The translations under genes and the position numbers were made by a program. A DNA stretch of 58,599 bases from Chara braunii (Eukaryota > Streptophyta > Charophyceae > Charales > Characeae), in the NCBI GenBank assembly GCA_003427395.1, contig BFEA01000239.1, positions 1,222,998 to 1,281,596 of the forward strand. The letters are read 5' to 3'. Below, in pieces: positions 58,267 through 58,599 of the stretch (position 1 is the first letter of the stretch; the number at the start of each line of letters is the position of its first letter). The notes under the pieces were generated by a model. The model was not told where the DNA came from. It saw nothing but the letters and a program-made list of their open reading frames with translations, and did no database searches.

Positions 58267-58532
58267 ACGGGTCTGCCTCTCACTCAGTAGGTTAGTGTGA
58301 GTTAGTACTTAGCATTATGTTGTGCTAGTCTTCAGCGCTGCGCGCAGAAGCAGTAGGTTGGAGGTCGCGAGAGTGGAGGCTGTAGTGGAGACAGCAGCAG
58401 CAGAGAGGAGGAGGTCAGACACTGGGACTTAACTGATGACTCACCTGGGGCGCCATAGCTCCAGCTTCGTCTTCAGCACTCTAGTACAGACGTCAAGGCA
58501 ACACCTTTACACGGTCAGTATCTGGCACCAGC

Positions 58533-58536
<4 letters not shown>

Positions 58537-58599
<63 letters not shown>
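58537..58599. repeat. (GA)n microsatellite at the window end
   Basis: Uninterrupted AG units run to the last base, so the true length is unknown. Confidence 0.95.

Overview
The window is nuclear DNA of a eukaryote. It has no operons and no intact host gene that I can support. Nearly everything recognisable is decayed transposable elements, satellites and microsatellites. Two LTR-element primer binding sites match the 3' end of plant-type tRNA-Asp. There is a cluster of plant telobox motifs, a fragment of a plastid-type pyruvate dehydrogenase E1-beta gene, and Gag/Pol sequences of a style I associate with charophyte algae. My best guess is a streptophyte alga, possibly Chara; this is recognition and inference, not proof.

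Layout. 0.1-2.3 kb: retroposon remnants with a tRNA-like head and a hairpin tail. 3.2-4.5 kb: a PIF/Harbinger transposase broken by one nonsense codon. 5.0-5.7 kb: (AATC)n and a 79-base C run. 6.34-9.37 kb: a 3-kb repeat whose second copy lies at 38.58-41.55 kb. 9.37-17.39 kb: a foldback element with 1.2-kb inverted arms around arrays of 91-bp satellite monomers. 17.4-24.9 kb: repeat-rich LTR-like DNA, a tRNA-Asp PBS, then decayed gag, protease and the start of pol of a Ty3/gypsy element. 26.5-27.9 kb: a 1.3-kb region with terminal inverted repeats. 29.2-38.6 kb: a second Ty3/gypsy element with PBS, AT-rich leader with repeated hairpins, unrecognised extra open frames, a minisatellite, gag-NC, protease and RT. 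Its RT is cut by the second copy of the 3-kb repeat.

41.6-42.2 kb: another tRNA-derived retroposon. 44.7-45.0 kb: an assembly gap that is probably false. 45.3-46.8 kb: a third gag/protease relic. 47.05-47.36 kb: an AT-rich fragment of the plastid PDH E1-beta gene on the minus strand. 47.6-48.7 kb: an LTR relic related to that of the first element. 48.7-53.0 kb: an L1-type LINE on the minus strand, cut off before the RT active-site FADD box. 53.7-54.5 kb: a near-perfect 123-bp inverted repeat. 55.7-58.6 kb: a duplicated proline-rich segment, GAT satellites and a terminal (GA)n.

The elements sit next to, inside or truncated by one another. Most nonsense codons can be explained by a C-to-T or G-to-A change from CGA, CAG, CAA or TGG. 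The most unusual items are the plastid-type PDH fragment, the extra pre-gag open frames of the second LTR element, the retroposon family with a paired hairpin tail, and the foldback/91-bp satellite complex joined to the 3-kb repeat.
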